Below, one piece after another: positions 1 to 7,790 of a DNA stretch of 64,000 nucleotides. The notes below the pieces were generated by a model, which worked only from the letters and a program-made list of their open reading frames with translations, made no database searches and had not been told where the DNA came from. Positions within the stretch are counted from its first letter, which is position 1. The number at the start of each line of letters is the position of its first letter. The translations under genes and the position numbers were made by a program. This stretch comes from Myxococcales bacterium (GTDB lineage: Bacteria > Myxococcota_A > Polyangia > Polyangiales > Houyiibacteriaceae): assembly GCA_029861865.1 (NCBI GenBank), contig JAOTYL010000003.1, positions 1 to 64,000 of the forward strand, in the 5' to 3' direction.

Positions 1-2
1 CT

Positions 3-612
3 ATCCCGCTACCCAACCTGGAGGCCGTCGGGGGCAGCGTAACGATCACGAACAACGACGACGTTGGCCCTATCCCACTACCCAACCTGGAGGCCGTCGG
101 GGGCAGCGTGACGATCACAAACAACGACGACGTTGGCCCTATCCCAGTAACTAACCTGGAGGCTGTCGGCGGCAGCGTGACGATCACGAACAACGTTGGC
201 CTTATCCCAGTAACCAACCTGGAGGCTGTCGGCGGCAGCGTGACGATCACGAACAACGACGACGTTGGCCCTATCCCAGTAACCAACCTGGAGGCTGTCG
301 GCGGCAGCGTGACGATCACGAACAACGACAACTGTGACGACATCGATCTGGGCAGCCTGGAGGCCGTCGGCGGCAGCGTCTCCATCACCGACAACCAGAG
401 CCTCGACACGCTCAATAAACGACAACGACGGCGTTCTCGACGGCGCGGACGACTGTGACCTCACGTCTAATCGCGGCCATTCGGACAACGAAGGCGAATG
501 CCTCGGGGACGCGTGCGATGCCGACGATGACAACGACGGCGTCGCGGATGGTACGGATGTAGGTCGACGAGAGCAGGGCGAAGACACCGCGGGAAAAGAA
601 GTTAGATCCTGA
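3..612 (+). pseudogene. Repeat/thrombospondin-3 surface protein, 5'-truncated by window edge and frameshifted
   Basis: The frame is open at the left edge and reads six copies of a 23-residue unit with core LEAVGGSVTITNN. The DNA period is 69 bp, with one 63-bp copy; unit starts are near 18, 87, 156, 219, 288 and 357. The units resemble leucine-rich or receptor-L-like repeats of secreted proteins. In this frame the protein ends at 458 in an Arg-rich nonsense tail. Just past 412 the next frame reads NDNDGVLDGADDC and then DADDDNDGVADGTD, which are Ca-binding thrombospondin type-3 repeats, and it stops at 610-612. One indel near 410-420 therefore separates two halves of one protein. It could be a real pseudogene or an assembly error; the start lies outside the window. 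Confidence 0.65.
18..379 (+). repeat. Tandem 69-bp repeat, six units
   Basis: Six in-frame copies start near 18, 87, 156, 219, 288 and 357. Spacing is 69, 69, 63, 69 and 69 bp, and the short copy lacks two Asp codons. The copies are nearly identical at DNA level, which implies recent duplication or gene conversion. The array continues to the left edge. Confidence 0.85.
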
Positions 613-644
613 CAAGTGAAACGCTCTCATGTTCGGTCAGCGAA

Positions 645-731
645 GTGACCTATGCCCCGGAGCAGCCCCGTATCGTGATTGAGCGAGACATCATCGTGGT
701 GGGAGCGGGGCCGGCCGGTGCTGCGATCTCC
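645..731 (+). pseudogene. N-terminal stub of an FAD/NAD(P)-dependent oxidoreductase
   Basis: From the GTG at 645 the translation carries a dinucleotide-binding start, RDIIVVGAGPAGAAI: a beta strand followed by GxGPAG, as in flavin monooxygenases and geranylgeranyl reductases. After about 29 residues the similarity stops, where antisense transposase sequence begins. I read it as the first exon-length piece of a flavoprotein gene truncated by an insertion. No remaining part of the flavoprotein is visible downstream. Confidence 0.5.
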
Positions 732-1060
732 TGCACGCCGGCTCGCTGTACGGATTCTACCACGGGGACTGCGATGCGGTTAGGACCTGCCGGATTCCCA
801 GCGCAGCCACTCGACGAAACGAAGTCCGCGCCAACGATCTTGTCTTGGTCTCGGATGATGTACTTCGGCGCCGAGTCGTAGGGGAACGCTTTGACCAATT
901 GCTGGCCTGTCCAGTGCGCGGACGGACCATCAGTGACGTTGAAGTGGCCACCAGCAAGCCTGACGTCCATCTGCCGATGACGACCTCTGCTCCTAGCCGA
1001 GGCTACAGGAAAACGAATGCGGCGTGGTCCTCCATAAACAGCGGTTTGGTGCGCCTGTTC
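732..1060 (-). pseudogene. Degenerate integrase-core (rve) transposase remnant
   Basis: On the minus strand the translation contains GGHFNVTDGPSAHWTGQQL and then FPYDSAPKYIIRDQDKIVG. These match the RNase H-like core of a common integrase-type transposase family, including the second catalytic Asp in the 'RDRDxxYG' context. The next block, AALGIRQVLTASQSPW, is in another frame. It is followed by a TAG stop at 757-759 where the family has Gln (SPW-Q-NPY). Upstream, AFVFL-stop marks a further break. The copy is dead, having at least one nonsense and two frame changes, and it adjoins a truncated flavoprotein stub. Inverted terminal repeats were not identified. Confidence 0.65.
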
Positions 1061-1345
1061 AGTAGTTTCGAGGGAGTCGCGGCAGCGCTAAGATTTCGTT
1101 GACCTCAACCCCGAGGAGCAGGGCACACCAGCCGCAGTGGTCGAGGCAACACCCCCCTGGAAGGACCGTCTGTGAACGCTGCGGCAACGGTTTCGCGAAT
1201 GGCAGCCGGCCGCTTACCGTTCACACCCCGGGGCGCTCAGTACGCTCTCTCCCATCCGCCGGGTCGGTTGCGCAGTGCCGCCCAAACTGCTTGGTGTGCA
1301 GTAGAGGTGCAGGGAAGCAATCCCTAGTTCCACCCCAAACACCCA
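1061..1345. other. Non-coding gap between transposase remnant and secreted-protein gene
   Basis: No convincing gene, RNA or terminator is seen here. Short open frames lack recognisable domains and ribosome-binding sites. It is probably part of the decayed insertion zone. Confidence 0.4.
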
Positions 1346-2230
1346 TCAGCGTTTACGACGACGCGACCCTTGCTTCAACATCTCCTGGCCCGCCTTGATT
1401 GTCTTCTTGAGCTCCTTTCGGAACCGTTCTTCATGCAGTTTGTCGAACCGGGCCATATCAGCTCGATACGTGGCCCAGGGAGGGCACGTCAGACAGATCG
1501 GGCCGGGCCATGGGATGGGAACGCCCGGGTTCTTGCGTCGCGCGGCCTCGTATTTCATCGCGTAATCGAGGATTGTCGCCCAGCGCGCAAGCTGCTCGAA
1601 AGAGGGGCTCACAAGCTCCACGAGTTTCATGCAGTCCGGCGGAGTATGCACGGTCGTAACCGTGAATGGGAGTAAAGAACTTGTCCGCTTTCGAATGTAG
1701 TTGACACAAAGTGTGTCGCCTTTCGGTCGAATCAGAAGACCATGGCTCGTAACGCTTCCTGCCATCGGGCCAAGCCCTTCAGAGCAAGCCGGATCAGTTG
1801 CGCAATCCTCATCCGCACAGTCAATGGGCCCATCGCCATCATTGTCCACCCCGTCAGAACAATTCTCCCCGATCCCTTCGTGGTAGTAGTAGGCGACGAG
1901 CCCGGACTGGGGGGACTCCCAAAGACGTGGGAGTGGGGATTCTTCTAGACAGCTGCTGCAGGGCGGAACGGCCACGGGGAGGCCTTCGTCTGCCAGTTGG
2001 ATACCGCTTTCAACCAGAACACCGAGCCTCTGTTCGCCGTCCGCAAACGTGATATCGATGTAGATGGAGGGTTGAGGGAATACCACTAGCGGTGGGTCAT
2101 TGAAGGTGATGGACCGTACGAGAATTGGCGTACCGACTGTGTTGTACGTATTCGCAACGCTTCTGCTGGGTGAGAAGGACACGAGCAGAGCGAGAAGCGT
2201 CGCCGTTGGCAGCCGGGTGGTGTAGTTCAT
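1346..2230 (-). CDS. Secreted protein with MopE-type metal-binding motif
   Basis: 294 residues. The start at 2230 is chosen because AAGGAG lies about 8 bases upstream and the N-terminus then reads as a Sec signal peptide (MNYTTRLPTATLLALLVSF, cleavage near SRSVA). The in-frame extension to 2287 lacks this. The middle contains NCSDGVDNDGDGPIDCADEDC, the Asp/Cys-rich 'putative metal-binding motif' frequent in myxobacterial surface proteins. The C-terminal quarter is strongly basic and ends in a Lys/Arg tail after a CLTCPP pair. No enzyme signature is recognised. An extracytoplasmic location is inferred from the signal peptide; the function is unknown. Confidence 0.7.
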   Translation of the reverse strand: MNYTTRLPTATLLALLVSFSPSRSVANTYNTVGTPILVRSITFNDPPLVVFPQPSIYIDITFADGEQRLGVLVESGIQLADEGLPVAVPPCSSCLEESPLPRLWESPQSGLVAYYYHEGIGENCSDGVDNDGDGPIDCADEDCATDPACSEGLGPMAGSVTSHGLLIRPKGDTLCVNYIRKRTSSLLPFTVTTVHTPPDCMKLVELVSPSFEQLARWATILDYAMKYEAARRKNPGVPIPWPGPICLTCPPWATYRADMARFDKLHEERFRKELKKTIKAGQEMLKQGSRRRKR

Positions 2231-2719
2231 AGAAACTCTCCTTGCTTCATTGCAGTTGACGCACCCGTAACTGCCTTCTGCAACCACAACGGAACCACCG
2301 CCTTGGCGGAACAGCGGACAGTAGCTTCAAACGCCCTTCCTGATCGTTCCATGGCAGCTTCCGAGACGTACGAGCGAGCGAGAAACATCGGTCACGTCGC
2401 CGGCGACGGTCAAGCGAGGATTTCCGCCTCTTAGCCCATCGGGACCATGTCGAGGGCCCAATTGCGTGGTTCTAGCTCGTTATGTCGACTTGCGGCGCAG
2501 TTCGTACCCCGTTTGGCTTGCCGAACTGGATCACCACTCCATCTCGCTGAACCTCAGAACGCCCGTTCTTCGCCGGAACGGCCGCGTTCCCGCTCATGTT
2601 GCTGCGCAAGTCGAATCGCAAGCGCGTCGCGGAGGGCGGCGCTGCTAGCGAGGAGAGCGTGCACTGAGCTCGAGCTCGTGTCGATTCAGCGACCTCTGCG
2701 AGGTCATCGGTCAGTCGAG
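2231..2719. other. Intergenic region without a supported gene
   Basis: About 490 bases containing several short open frames on both strands, none with a good ribosome-binding site, domain or signal peptide. It presumably holds the promoter of the minus-strand secreted-protein gene to its left. Nothing else is seen. Confidence 0.4.
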
Positions 2720-3160
2720 CTAAGCGATTTTTGCGGCGAGCTGCTCCCGCGCCCAACGCTTTGCAGGGAGAAGCTCAGCAAAGATCTTATGCGGGTACCT
2801 AGGCGGTGACAGCCAGAAGACTGCGGTCACGAGCCCACGCAGCCATGGGCTCGGGACGACCAATGCCGAGCCGGCGTTCCAACGGCCGCTGAACTCTTCC
2901 AAACGCTTGAGGTGCTCGGCGAACGCCTTACGCTGCGTCGGCGGTGCCTTGGTGACGTTGGAGAGATCGATGACCCACGCAAAGTGATAGCGCGCGCGAC
3001 TTGCCCAGTCCTCGCGTGCCCGAACGCATGCGCTGAGCTCCTCGTCGGTCGTTTCCGACGGAAAAGTCCAAAGGTAGATGGGCATGAGGTCGTTCGAAAT
3101 CCACGGATGGTCGATCTCGATGCATTCCGCAGGAGGGTGCGCCCTGGCCCTGTCCATCTC
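2720..3160 (-). CDS. Conserved hypothetical protein, myxobacterial STAS/SEC14-like small family
   Basis: About 146 residues from the ATG at 3160 (MDRARAHPPAEC). The longer frame to 3478 adds a low-complexity Arg/Ser stretch and is probably not translated. The body has a beta strand (PIYLWTFPSETTDEEL), a conserved 'FAWVIDLSNVTKAPPTQRKAFAEHL' block and a C-terminal 'ALVVPSPWLRGLVTAVFWLSPP' helix ending in a Trp/Ala-rich segment. From memory this layout recurs in many myxobacterial genomes as small proteins of unknown function, some compared with STAS/SpoIIAA folds. It is soluble with no signal peptide. The family resemblance is by eye only. Confidence 0.6.
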   Translation of the reverse strand, partial: EMDRARAHPPAECIEIDHPWISNDLMPIYLWTFPSETTDEELSACVRAREDWASRARYHFAWVIDLSNVTKAPPTQRKAFAEHLKRLEEFSGRWNAGSALVVPSPWLRGLVTAVFWLSPPRYPHKIFAELLPAKRWAREQLAAKIA

Positions 3161-3446
3161 TGCAATATACGGCTTGGGGCCTGACCGGCCCAAGGTGGTG
3201 TCGCAGGCGGGGACGCGGTAGCGTTTGACTGTGCGCTCTGCCTCCAATAGCGAGACCAAGGAGCTCGACGAGCTTCTGCTCCAGGCTTCTCGTGAGGTCG
3301 ACCGAACCTTGATCCACTGGGCGCTTTCGCTTTCTCCTCTCGATCGGCTCCGCGCCGCGATCAGCTCCGCGGCTTCGCTCGAGGCGTTGAGTCGTGCGAG
3401 GCGAGGTGAATTCCCATAGCAAACGCCGCGCGATACTCTTCGGTCG

Positions 3447-4046
3447 ATGGTCGAGGAACTATCCGGCGAGGACGACATTCGTTTCCGTTACGTGGAGCAG
3501 CATTTCCAGGCACTGCTCTTCTTGATGGCGCTCGCCGTCGTTCCGCAAGTCATCTACAGCGATGGCAACCCTTGGAGGGTGTTTGCGATCGTTTTGTGTA
3601 CGCCCCCTGCGTGTTTCGCAATCTCTTGGCTCTCCAGTCGAGGACGCTGGCTTTCGAAGAGCGAAGACGCCGATGACCCTCGATACTCGCACTTTCGAGA
3701 TATCGGTGGGTTCGTCTCAATATATGCGCTGATCATCTACTTCTTCTTCTCGTCATCCCTCGTCATGTGGGCGGCGAAGGGTCCCATCAATTGTGCGCGT
3801 CCGTGGATGACGGCGTGGGCAACGCTCGCCCTTGCCGGCCTCGCCGTCGCCGCGTTCGTAGCTTTTTGGACTACTATTTTGACGCGTATCCGAGGTATCT
3901 CGATCGCGAAGATGCGGAGGCCCACACGATATACTTTCACGATTGCGATGGTGATCGCGGCTGCAGCGACTGGCTTCTTCGTGGTGAGTGCGCTCGTGAC
4001 TCAGTTTGATTTCATCGACGGCATTTGGCGCGTGCGCTCCGGCTAG
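3447..4046 (+). CDS. Four-helix integral membrane protein of unknown function
   Basis: 199 residues. Predicted membrane segments are at about 18-35 (ALLFLMALAVVPQVI), 44-62 (VFAIVLCTPPACFAISWL), 90-108 (FVSIYALIIYFFFSSSLVMW), 122-142 (WATLALAGLAVAAFVAFW) and 164-184 (TFTIAMVIAAAATGFFVV), so four or five spans. The N-terminus is acidic and cytoplasmic-looking. No family is recognised. It stands alone, divergent from the gene at 2720-3160 and convergent with the TetR gene. Start choice is uncertain because no strong Shine-Dalgarno is visible. Confidence 0.6.
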   Translation: MVEELSGEDDIRFRYVEQHFQALLFLMALAVVPQVIYSDGNPWRVFAIVLCTPPACFAISWLSSRGRWLSKSEDADDPRYSHFRDIGGFVSIYALIIYFFFSSSLVMWAAKGPINCARPWMTAWATLALAGLAVAAFVAFWTTILTRIRGISIAKMRRPTRYTFTIAMVIAAAATGFFVVSALVTQFDFIDGIWRVRSG

Positions 4047-4120
4047 TCGCCATGGCGTTCCGCATCGAAGAGCGACGAGCTCCCTGCCAGATCAATCCGG
4101 TGCTGACTATCTCTTCGACC

Positions 4121-4672
4121 TCAGTCAGTGTTCCACGACGCGATGAGACTCCGCAGACCTGGGGCCGCGAAGCCGGCAGTCTTCTTGGGCGCGAAGGCGC
4201 CGAGGATCAAGGCACCGATGATGAAGGCCAGCACGGCGCCGGCTTGGTGCGCATCGAGTCGGTCGCCGGAGCGGGCGCGAATGGTCGTGATCTCCGCGTC
4301 GATGAGCTTGCGCATGCGCTTGAAGAGGGTGGGGTTTCGGATGGCCTCCGCGAATAGGCCCACCCAGCAGCGTGCGGCCGTGATGTCGGCGAGATCGTCT
4401 AGCCTTAGGGCGCCATCGACGTAGGCCAGGAGCGGGTCCAGCTCGTCACGATCGCGTATGCGGAGGCGGAAACGGGCAACCAAGTCCGACAACAACGAGG
4501 CGAGCAGGTCCTCTTTGTCCTCGAAATGGTAGTGGATCAGCCCGGGGGCGACCTCCGCTTCGGTGGCCACGGCCGCGATGGTAGCGCCGGCATAGCCGTG
4601 ATCCGCCAGGACGCGAGCGAAGGCTTCGAGGATCTCGGCTCGTCGGGCCTCTCGGTTGCTGGGTCGTCCCAT
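4121..4672 (-). CDS. TetR/AcrR-family transcriptional repressor
   Basis: 183 residues. The N-terminal 45 residues form a TetR helix-turn-helix (RRAEILEAFARVLADHGYAG, then AAVATEAEVAPGLIHYHFEDKEDLL). The rest is a ligand-binding helical domain with a TetR_C-like 'AARCWVGLFAEAIRNPTLF' segment. ATG at 4672. A near-perfect palindrome sits directly upstream of the start (4675-4692), so autorepression is likely. No obvious target operon is adjacent: the divergent plus-strand gene at 4753 encodes an unrelated small membrane protein but could share the operator. The ligand is unknown. Confidence 0.85.
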   Translation of the reverse strand: MGRPSNREARRAEILEAFARVLADHGYAGATIAAVATEAEVAPGLIHYHFEDKEDLLASLLSDLVARFRLRIRDRDELDPLLAYVDGALRLDDLADITAARCWVGLFAEAIRNPTLFKRMRKLIDAEITTIRARSGDRLDAHQAGAVLAFIIGALILGAFAPKKTAGFAAPGLRSLIASWNTD

Positions 4673-4674
4673 AG

Positions 4675-4692
4675 TTTGGTTGTATAACCAAA
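4675..4692. promoter_or_regulatory. Palindromic TetR operator
   Basis: TTTGGTT-GTAT-AACCAAA: two 7-bp inverted arms around 4 bp, immediately 5' of the TetR start at 4672 and about 60 bp from the divergent gene. Size and position fit a TetR-dimer site. Binding is inferred, not shown. Confidence 0.6.
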
Positions 4693-4752
4693 TTACTCAT
4701 TTCAGGGTAGTGGCATGTCGTCGCGCGCTCGTTGCTGCCTGGTGGTCACCCA

Positions 4753-5253
4753 ATGAAGACGTATCCAATCATTGACGATGTCGGTTCGCTTCGAGGCTTC
4801 GAGATCGCCGTTCCGCTCAGCTATCGACCGATTTACCGAGCTCTTCGCTCGGTTGAGGGGGTCACTGACGTCAAGAGGACTTGGTTCAACGAAGACCGAA
4901 TGAAGTTCAAGTTCAACGGCGAACCATTCATTGTGTGGGAGCCCTACGGAGACAACAGTCGGTACTGGATAGGCCCCGCTGACCCCCCAAGTGAGCAGGA
5001 CATCTCGCCGATCCATGAGGCATTTGAGCGGTACCGCTACTCGGCGATGCTCCGCCTAGTACTGTGGTTGACCGTGATCGTGCTCGTCGCCTTGTGGTGT
5101 AACTTGACGACATCCGAGCGTGTTGAGCGAAGAGCCAACCCGTTGTCCGATGGCAGAACGTACCTAGCACTCGATCATAACAGCGACGGCCGGCGAATCG
5201 GCTTCAGGGCCGAGATCGGGGCCGCAGGCGCCATGCTTAACTGGGAGTTTTGA
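4753..5253 (+). CDS. Hypothetical protein with one transmembrane helix
   Basis: 166 residues from the ATG at 4753 (MKTYPIIDD); the upstream ATG at 4732 is less likely. The first 95 residues are a soluble alpha/beta region. A single strong membrane helix follows (MLRLVLWLTVIVLVALW, about 98-116), then a short polar tail. No known domain is recognised. It lies divergent from the TetR gene and might share its operator, which would make it a regulated target; that link is inference from position alone. Confidence 0.5.
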   Translation: MKTYPIIDDVGSLRGFEIAVPLSYRPIYRALRSVEGVTDVKRTWFNEDRMKFKFNGEPFIVWEPYGDNSRYWIGPADPPSEQDISPIHEAFERYRYSAMLRLVLWLTVIVLVALWCNLTTSERVERRANPLSDGRTYLALDHNSDGRRIGFRAEIGAAGAMLNWEF

Positions 5254-5360
5254 GCGACGCGAGCCCCACGCACGCGCCGCGGTTCCACGCCCCAACGCTT
5301 GCCGTGCCGACTCTCTACATGAGGTCCCAAGTTGGCGAGCACCAAATGCGCGCCAAGAGT

Positions 5361-5375
5361 GAACAATTACGTATG
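5361..5375 (+). promoter_or_regulatory. Conserved 15-mer upstream of lipoprotein gene (copy 1)
   Basis: GAACAATTACGTATG, 14/15 identical to 6371-6385. Both copies lie upstream of Gly-rich lipoprotein genes (starts 5427 and 6543). It could be a shared promoter or regulator site; the function is not established. Confidence 0.3.
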
Positions 5376-5426
5376 TCCGAACGCGTCACGGCTTGGTACC
5401 GTTTTCCCCTCGCCTGGAGGTGACCC

Positions 5427-6199
5427 ATGAAGTCACGATGGATGGTGTGCGCGTTCGCCCTGCTGTTGAGCTGCAGCAGCGAGGACGGAGGTATGGCCGG
5501 TAATGGTGGAACCGGTGGTACGGCTGGTGCTGGCGGTACGGCAGGCTCGGGCGGTGAAGGTGGCAGCGCTGGTGCCGGTGGTACAGGCGGCGCTGGCGGA
5601 GGCTCAGCCGTGCCCACCGAAGGTCTCCTTGCCCACTACCCGTTCTCCGGCGATGCCAGAGACCACAGCGGGAACGGCTACGACGGAACGGTAAACGGTC
5701 CAGTACTGGCGACAGACCGGTTTGGAACCAGCGACGGCGCTTACTCCCTTGACGGCGTCGATGACGTGATCAGCCTGCCTCACGAACCCGAGCTGGACGA
5801 TGGCGCCACCGCCGCAGGCTCGCTTGGTGCCTGGGTGTACCGGACGACCGCCTCTTGGCCACTTCACATCGTGGGCAAACGAGAGGGCTGCGGCGGCGGG
5901 ATTAATTTCATGCAGTTAGCCATCGGGGGGGAGCGGCGCCAACCGAGCTGGTTCCCCTCAACGAGTGGATCTATCTGATGAACACCTGGGATGGGTCTAC
6001 AATCACCATCTATGTCCAGGGGGCGGCTGTTCTTTCCGCGGATTTTCCACCCTGGTCTAACTCGGCGCAGTGGACGATCGGGACGTCAGGGACCTGTCAG
6101 CCCTTTGGTGGGTTGATCGATGATGTGCGTATCTTCAGTCGGTCTTTGGACAGTTCGGAGGTTCGGCAACTCATCGAAGAGGGTGGTTGGGTGCCTTAG
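5427..6199 (+). pseudogene. Gly-rich lipoprotein with LamG/concanavalin-like domain, frameshifted at a G7 run
   Basis: The ATG at 5427 is preceded by GGAGG. The protein has a lipoprotein signal (FALLLSCSS, lipid Cys at residue 16), a Gly/Ala/Thr linker to about residue 60, then a LamG-like lectin domain (GLLAHYPFSGDARDHSGNGYDG; YSLDGVDDVISLP). This frame ends at 5978. The rest of the domain (NEWIYLMNTWDGSTITIYVQG to GLIDDVRIFSRSLDSSEVRQL) continues in the +2 frame to 6199. Adding one G to the run at 5925-5931 restores an IGGGAAPTELVPLNEW junction and a full LamG fold of about 257 residues. It could be a true frameshift, slippage-based phase variation or a homopolymer sequencing error. A carbohydrate or surface-binding role is inferred. 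Confidence 0.7.
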
Positions 6200-6223
6200 A
6201 AAGGAAGTCAACTGGATGCACAG

Positions 6224-6330
6224 TAGGCGACGTCGGTTCGTTTGAGGTGGAGCCGGGCGAGGCCATGTAACCGGCGGCGTTTCGAAGTGACAACCCCGGT
6301 TGTCGTGCATAAAGCAAACCCTTGGCGCTA
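6224..6330. repeat. Diverged direct repeat downstream of lipoprotein gene (copy 1)
   Basis: It shares the core CGTTTGAGGTGnAGCCGGGCG and flanking stretches such as GGTTG(T/G)CGT with 7848-7950. Each copy follows the stop codon of a Gly-rich lipoprotein gene by about 30-60 bp. The minus-strand translations also resemble each other (SPGSTSNEPTS versus PPGCTSNAPTS). Confidence 0.5.
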
Positions 6331-6370
6331 ACCACGGTCAACGTAGTGTCAATCGACAAAGCGAATCATT

Positions 6371-6385
6371 GAAGAATTACGTATG
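6371..6385 (+). promoter_or_regulatory. Conserved 15-mer upstream of lipoprotein gene (copy 2)
   Basis: GAAGAATTACGTATG, the partner of 5361-5375 (14/15 identical), about 160 bp before the start at 6543. Function unknown. Confidence 0.3.
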
Positions 6386-6542
6386 ACGCATGGCGTGCGC
6401 TGACCACGGTCGAAACGCAGGTCTGTCGTCGTCATTCTTGTGGCCCGCACATGATTGCTAACGATTCTCAGTTGGCACGTCCTATGCACATACATGACAC
6501 CACTTAGTGATGTTCCCCGGTGGAGCGTTGGGGGGGTGGATC

Positions 6543-7790
6543 ATGCGTTACTTATTCGGATTTCTATGCGTCTCCGCACTCTGCGTCATGCCGCTGGTAG
6601 GGTGCAGTGAGGACGGTGGCGAAGGTGGTAGTGGTGGCTCTGCTGGCGCAGGTGGCGTCGGCGGCTCAGGCGGCGGTGGCGACGGCCGGTGGGGGGACCC
6701 GGTGTTGATTGCGGGCGATGCCTCTTATCCCCAGGTGGCCGTCGACCCGAACGGCAACGCGGTCCTGGTCTGGACCCAATGGGACGGGATGCGCTGGGAC
6801 ATCTGGGCCAATCGCTTCACGCCAAGCGCGGGCTGGGGCGTAGCCGAGCGGATTGGAACCGACAACGGTGGCGGTAGCCCCCAGGTGGCCGTCGACCCGA
6901 ACGGCAACGCGGTCGCGGTCTGGACCTATCAGGACACATTGGGGATGCGCGCCGACATCTGGGCTAATCGCTTCACGCCAAGCGCGGGCTGGGGCGTAGC
7001 CGAGCGGATTGAAACCGACAACCTGAGGTATGCCGCTGGCCCCCAGGTGGCCGTCGACCCGAACGGCAACGCGGTCGCGGTCTGGGACCAACGGGACCCG
7101 ATGCGCTTCGACATCTGGGCCAATCGGTTCACGCCAAGCGCGGGCTGGGGCGTAGCCGAGCGGATTGAAACCGACAACGCGGGCGATGCCTCTAATCCCC
7201 AGGTGGCCGTCGACCCGAACGGCAACGCGGTCGCGGTCTGGCACCAAGGGGACCCGGTGCGCTTCGACATCTGGGCCAATCGCTTTACGCCAAGCGCGGG
7301 CTGGGGCGTAGCCGAGCGGATTGAAACCGACAACGCGGGCGGTGGCGGTAGCCCCCAGGTGGCCGTCGACCCGAACGGCAACGCGGTCGCGGTCTGGACC
7401 CAAGGGGACGGCGAGCCCTTGCGATCCGCGACACGCTTCCACATCTGGGCGAATCGCTTCACGCCAAGCGCGGGCTGGGGCGTGGCCGAGCGGATTGAAA
7501 CCGACAACCTGAATAATGCCTTTTCCCCCCAGGTGGCGCTCGACCCGAACGGCAACGCGGTCGCGGTCTGGCAGCAATGGGACGGGATGCGCTTCGACAT
7601 CTGGGCGAATCGGTTCACGCCAAGCGCGGGCTGGGGCGTGGCCGAGCGGATTGGAACCGACAACGCGGGCAATGCCTTTGTCCCCCAGGTGGCCGTCGAC
7701 CCGAACGGCAACGCGGTCGCGGTCTGGCACCAAGGGGACCCGCTGCGCCCCGACATCTGGGCCAATCGCTTCGAGCGGACGTTCCCTTGA
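6543..7790 (+). CDS. Gly-rich lipoprotein with seven near-identical beta-propeller-like repeats
   Basis: 415 residues from the ATG at 6543, which has a GGGGGGGTGG stretch just upstream; the frame's earlier start at 6507 lacks a signal. The signal peptide MRYLFGFLCVSALCVMPLVGC has a lipobox LVGC. An acidic/Gly linker follows, then seven repeats of about 50-58 residues built as VAVDPNGNAVAVW, DIWANRFTPSAGWGVAERI, ETDN and PQ. The DP-NGNAxAVW motif resembles blades of secreted propellers. The repeats are almost identical in DNA, so copy number can change by recombination. It is probably anchored to the outer membrane; no catalytic residues are evident. It follows the LamG lipoprotein and is not an obvious operon with it. 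Confidence 0.8.
   Translation: MRYLFGFLCVSALCVMPLVGCSEDGGEGGSGGSAGAGGVGGSGGGGDGRWGDPVLIAGDASYPQVAVDPNGNAVLVWTQWDGMRWDIWANRFTPSAGWGVAERIGTDNGGGSPQVAVDPNGNAVAVWTYQDTLGMRADIWANRFTPSAGWGVAERIETDNLRYAAGPQVAVDPNGNAVAVWDQRDPMRFDIWANRFTPSAGWGVAERIETDNAGDASNPQVAVDPNGNAVAVWHQGDPVRFDIWANRFTPSAGWGVAERIETDNAGGGGSPQVAVDPNGNAVAVWTQGDGEPLRSATRFHIWANRFTPSAGWGVAERIETDNLNNAFSPQVALDPNGNAVAVWQQWDGMRFDIWANRFTPSAGWGVAERIGTDNAGNAFVPQVAVDPNGNAVAVWHQGDPLRPDIWANRFERTFP
6733..7770 (+). repeat. Seven tandem coding repeats of about 150-170 bp
   Basis: Each unit starts with the sequence encoding VAVDPNGNAV (one copy VALDPNGNAV). Unit lengths vary because the DxxR and TDN loops vary, while blocks coding for ANRFTPSAGWGVAERI are near-identical in DNA. 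The last unit lacks the TPSAGWG part. Confidence 0.85.

Larger units (their letters stand above)
6200..6542. other. Intergenic region with a diverged repeat and a conserved upstream 15-mer
   Basis: No gene is seen. Bases about 6224-6330 are similar to 7848-7950, with shared core CGTTTGAGGTG-AGCCGGGCG. A small hairpin, GACAAC-CCCG-GTTGTC, lies near 6288-6303. The 15-mer at 6371-6385 matches 5361-5375. Confidence 0.45.

Noticed and set aside
18-379. Regular 69-bp spacing as a possible CRISPR array
   Set aside because: The repeats are contiguous, in frame and lack unique spacers; they encode a protein repeat.
2447-2809. 120-codon plus-strand frame between 2447 and 2809
   Set aside because: No start signal or domain, and it overlaps the 3' end of a better-supported minus-strand gene.
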